DNA from: an uncultured delta proteobacterium
GTDB taxonomy: Bacteria; Myxococcota_A; Polyangia; Polyangiales; Ga0077539
Direction: 5' to 3'
Assembly: GCA_903885885.1 (NCBI GenBank)
Contig: CAISKJ010000914.1
Location: 1 to 8,645, forward strand
DNA length: 8,645 bases
The notes under the pieces are model-generated. The model was not told where the DNA came from, ran no database searches, and saw only the letters and a program-made list of their open reading frames with translations. Both the position numbers and the translations under genes were made by a program. This document shows, piece after piece, positions 7,343 through 8,645 of the stretch (its first letter is position 1; every line of letters starts with the position of its first letter).

Positions 7343-7600
7343 AGCGCCGACGGCGGCGGAAGCTATCAGGTCTTGCGGGGGAACAAGTTAGGAATCGACA
7401 AGGTTCCTTCTAGTTTGGATGCGCAGCGCGTGCGGCAGATCAAGCGTCGCTCACCCTCGGCGACAAGATCTTGCCCGGCGGTTGATGCGGCACCTATACA
7501 GAGTGGTTTTTGTCGGTGAGTACGCGTGGCATGGCTGGCGTTTGGCGTCGCTCGCCGTGCCGGGGCGCCCGTCGAGTGACATTTTCTGACTGTGAGGGTT

Positions 7601-7677
7601 TTGACAATCCATGCAGGCGCGATAGGGGTGGTCCATCGGCGGCGGTTGACGCGCAAAAGTCGCCTGGTGCCTAGAAA
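7601..7677 (+). promoter_or_regulatory. Possible promoter elements for the lipoprotein gene
   Basis: Two plus-strand -35-like boxes precede the gene: TTGACA at 7601-7606 and TTGACG at 7646-7651. The first has only TAGGGG (7623-7628) at a 16-bp spacing. The second has TAGAAA (7672-7677) at a long 20-bp spacing. Neither pair is convincing by itself, so the true promoter is undecided. The ribosome-binding candidate AAAGGA (7675-7680) overlaps the last box, which argues against that -10. Confidence 0.22.
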
Positions 7678-7694
7678 GGATCGCCATTTTCGAT

Positions 7695-8645
7695 ATGCGT
7701 ATCTTGCGATGGATGAGTCTCGCGAGCGTGCTCTCGCTGGCTGCGTGCTCCGCGAAGGGCGGCAGCGGATACTCGGGCCCCTCGGACTCGGACAGCGGCA
7801 CCAAGGATACCGGGGTCGCACCGGCAGACGGCGCGGTTCTTCCCGACGTTTCCGTGACCGACGACGTGCCTGTGAGCCCCGACGGTACCGTGACGCCCGA
7901 CGTGCCTGTGAGCCCCGACGGCGCCGTGACGCCCGACGTGCCTGGGCCGACGGATGTGGGCCCGACCTGCGGCGACCGCATCTGCAATGGCGAAGAGAGC
8001 TGCACCACCTGCGCCCGTGATTGCGGCGATTGCCCTCCCCCGCCCGATGTCCCGGTGGAGCTCTTCTGCGGCGATGGCATGTGTACGGCCTCGCGCGCGG
8101 AGACCTGCACCTCCTGCCCGAGCGACTGCGGCGCCTGCCCGGCGCGGTGCGGCGACGGCACCTGCAACACCACCGAGACCTGCACCTCGTGCCCCACCGA
8201 CTGTGGCGCCTGCCCGGCCGATCCCTGCTCGACCGCGGGCATCACCTGCTCGACGTGCGCGCTCCTCGCAGGCTCTGGCTGCGGGTGGTGCAGCAACGCC
8301 GCGCAGTGCGTGACCGGCACCTCGACGGGGCCCTCGTCGACGGTAACCGGTTGCTCTGCGGCCGCGGGCACCTGGGTGCGCTCGACGGCGAGCTGCGGCG
8401 GCACCACGGCCGATCCCACCGTCGCCTGCACGGGCACCTACAGCGGCACTTCGCGCGAGTGCGGCTGGCGCCGCGGTAGCACCTTCTCGTGCACTCCGGG
8501 GCGCTCGTACACGGTGGGCTGCAACAACGCCGTCGGCACCGCAACGCTCTGCTCCTCGACGCTGGGCACGTGCACCGGCGACCCCGTGATGCGCGTGTGC
8601 TCGGGCTCGACTACCTGCTCGGCGACGACCGCCCTCACCTCGGCC
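7695..8645 (+). CDS. Cysteine-rich repeat lipoprotein (3' end missing)
   Basis: Partial gene, 317 codons open to the right window edge, divergent from the act operon. I do not recognise a named family. Residues 1-17 are a lipoprotein signal peptide (MRILRW, then a hydrophobic core, then LAAC) with Cys18 the lipidation site. Next comes a Ser/Gly/Asp/Val/Pro linker to about residue 90, with VTPDVPVSPDGA-type repeats. Three six-cysteine repeats of the form CGDGxC...CxxCPxDCGxC follow (92-113, 125-148, 152-173), then a PSI-like segment (178 to about 220, with CGWC at 196-199). The remainder is a Cys/Thr/Ser-rich region still open at 317. Such modules are usual in extracellular proteins of myxobacteria. 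A role on the outer-membrane surface, perhaps in binding or adhesion, is inference. ATG 7695 keeps the Arg-containing n-region; the internal ATG at 7713 would lose it. AAAGGA lies 14 bases upstream, rather far. Confidence 0.85.
   Translation, partial: MRILRWMSLASVLSLAACSAKGGSGYSGPSDSDSGTKDTGVAPADGAVLPDVSVTDDVPVSPDGTVTPDVPVSPDGAVTPDVPGPTDVGPTCGDRICNGEESCTTCARDCGDCPPPPDVPVELFCGDGMCTASRAETCTSCPSDCGACPARCGDGTCNTTETCTSCPTDCGACPADPCSTAGITCSTCALLAGSGCGWCSNAAQCVTGTSTGPSSTVTGCSAAAGTWVRSTASCGGTTADPTVACTGTYSGTSRECGWRRGSTFSCTPGRSYTVGCNNAVGTATLCSSTLGTCTGDPVMRVCSGSTTCSATTALTSA
7854..7943 (+). repeat. 36-bp tandem repeats encoding the lipoprotein linker
   Basis: Two nearly identical 36-bp units (7854-7889 and 7890-7925) and a half unit (7926-7943) encode VTDDVPVSPDGT, VTPDVPVSPDGA and VTPDVP, residues 54-83. 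The units differ at only a few bases. The linker is acidic and proline-rich and probably extended, holding the cysteine modules away from the membrane. The length is a multiple of three, so changes in copy number would keep the frame. Confidence 0.92.
7968..8213 (+). repeat. Three six-cysteine protein repeats in the lipoprotein
   Basis: Each repeat has six cysteines: 92/97/103/106/110/113, 125/130/138/141/145/148 and 152/157/163/166/170/173. The spacing is the same in the first and third, and two residues longer between the second and third cysteines in the middle copy. The core is CGDGxC followed by E(S/T)CT(T/S)C, a D-C-G pair and a final Cys. Three disulfides per unit are likely in an oxidising compartment. 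A motif of CxxC pairs without any CxxCH makes heme binding unlikely. Confidence 0.85.

Larger units (their letters stand above)
7146..7694. other. Divergent intergenic region between actA and the lipoprotein gene
   Basis: This 549-bp stretch separates two divergently transcribed genes. I see no ORF with a recognisable domain. The longest plus-strand frame (7178-7519, 113 codons) has a low-complexity Arg/Ser/Pro composition. The minus-strand frames are continuations of antisense shadows from the lipoprotein gene. The stretch contains a candidate act promoter (7224-7252), a row of inverted repeats (7284-7408) and two TTGAC-type boxes facing the lipoprotein gene. No tRNA or obvious terminator was found. 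Confidence 0.7.

Noticed and set aside
7506..7511. T-run as an intrinsic terminator
   Set aside because: No stable stem immediately precedes the T-run, and no gene ends upstream of it on the plus strand.
7178..7519. 113-codon plus-strand ORF in the divergent region
   Set aside because: It starts inside the inferred act leader, has no convincing ribosome-binding site and no motif, and crosses the inverted repeats.
7528..7561. Inverted repeat GGCATGGC/GCCGTGCC
   Set aside because: Eight pairs with one wobble around an 18-nt loop in GC-rich DNA. Competing pairings exist inside it and no T-run follows, so chance is sufficient.
7968..8213. Cysteine pairs of the lipoprotein as heme or iron-sulfur sites
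   Set aside because: No CxxCH motif occurs, and the even six-cysteine spacing in an exported protein fits disulfides better than metal clusters.
7451..8437. 328-codon minus-strand ORF covering the lipoprotein gene
   Set aside because: Its Ser/Gly/Val/Gln repeats are simply the reverse reading of the cysteine-repeat DNA. The plus strand has a lipoprotein signal peptide and regular cysteine spacing, so the plus strand is the coding one.

Overview
The window is GC-rich and holds one nearly complete minus-strand operon for Alternative Complex III (ACIII, the actABCDEF quinol:electron-acceptor oxidoreductase). A divergent plus-strand gene for a cysteine-rich lipoprotein follows it. ACIII, high GC and a lipoprotein built from CGDG-type six-cysteine repeats together suggest a Myxococcota (deltaproteobacterial) chromosome. 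That placement is inference from gene content only.

Layout, read along the operon from right to left: actA (pentaheme cytochrome c, 7145-6522), actB (Tat-exported molybdopterin-oxidoreductase-like plus ferredoxin fusion, 6525-3451), actC (NrfD-like quinol-binding membrane subunit, 3454-2036), actD (DUF3341 two-helix subunit, 2028-1444), actE (monoheme cytochrome c lipoprotein, 1447-770) and actF (second NrfD-like subunit, from 773 and cut by the left edge of the window). Four of the five junctions are 4-bp stop/start overlaps (ATGA, ATGA, GTGA, GTGA); the fifth is a 7-nt gap. These overlaps fix the starts of actB, actC, actE and actF, two of them GTG. The spacing points to one transcript with translational coupling.

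How the proteins work together, from family knowledge: ActC oxidises menaquinol or ubiquinol in the membrane. Electrons pass through the iron-sulfur clusters of ActB to the hemes of ActA and ActE, and then to a cytochrome c or directly to an oxidase. ActD and ActF complete the membrane part. The complex replaces the cytochrome bc1 complex. No oxidase genes are visible here; they may lie beyond the left edge.

The 549-bp divergent region (7146-7694) has no convincing gene. It carries a candidate promoter for the act operon (7224-7252), a row of short inverted repeats (7284-7408) and weak promoter-like boxes for the rightward gene. The rightward gene (7695 to the window end) encodes a lipoprotein with a repetitive Val/Pro/Asp/Ser linker, three six-cysteine repeats and a PSI-like segment. 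It is truncated by the window.

I found no CRISPR array, insertion sequence, tRNA, rRNA or defence system. The respiratory complex is a described system. The less ordinary parts are the histidine-rich extensions of ActC and ActF (the latter with a perfect 24-bp tandem duplication), the architecture of the cysteine-rich lipoprotein, and the hairpin-rich intergenic region.
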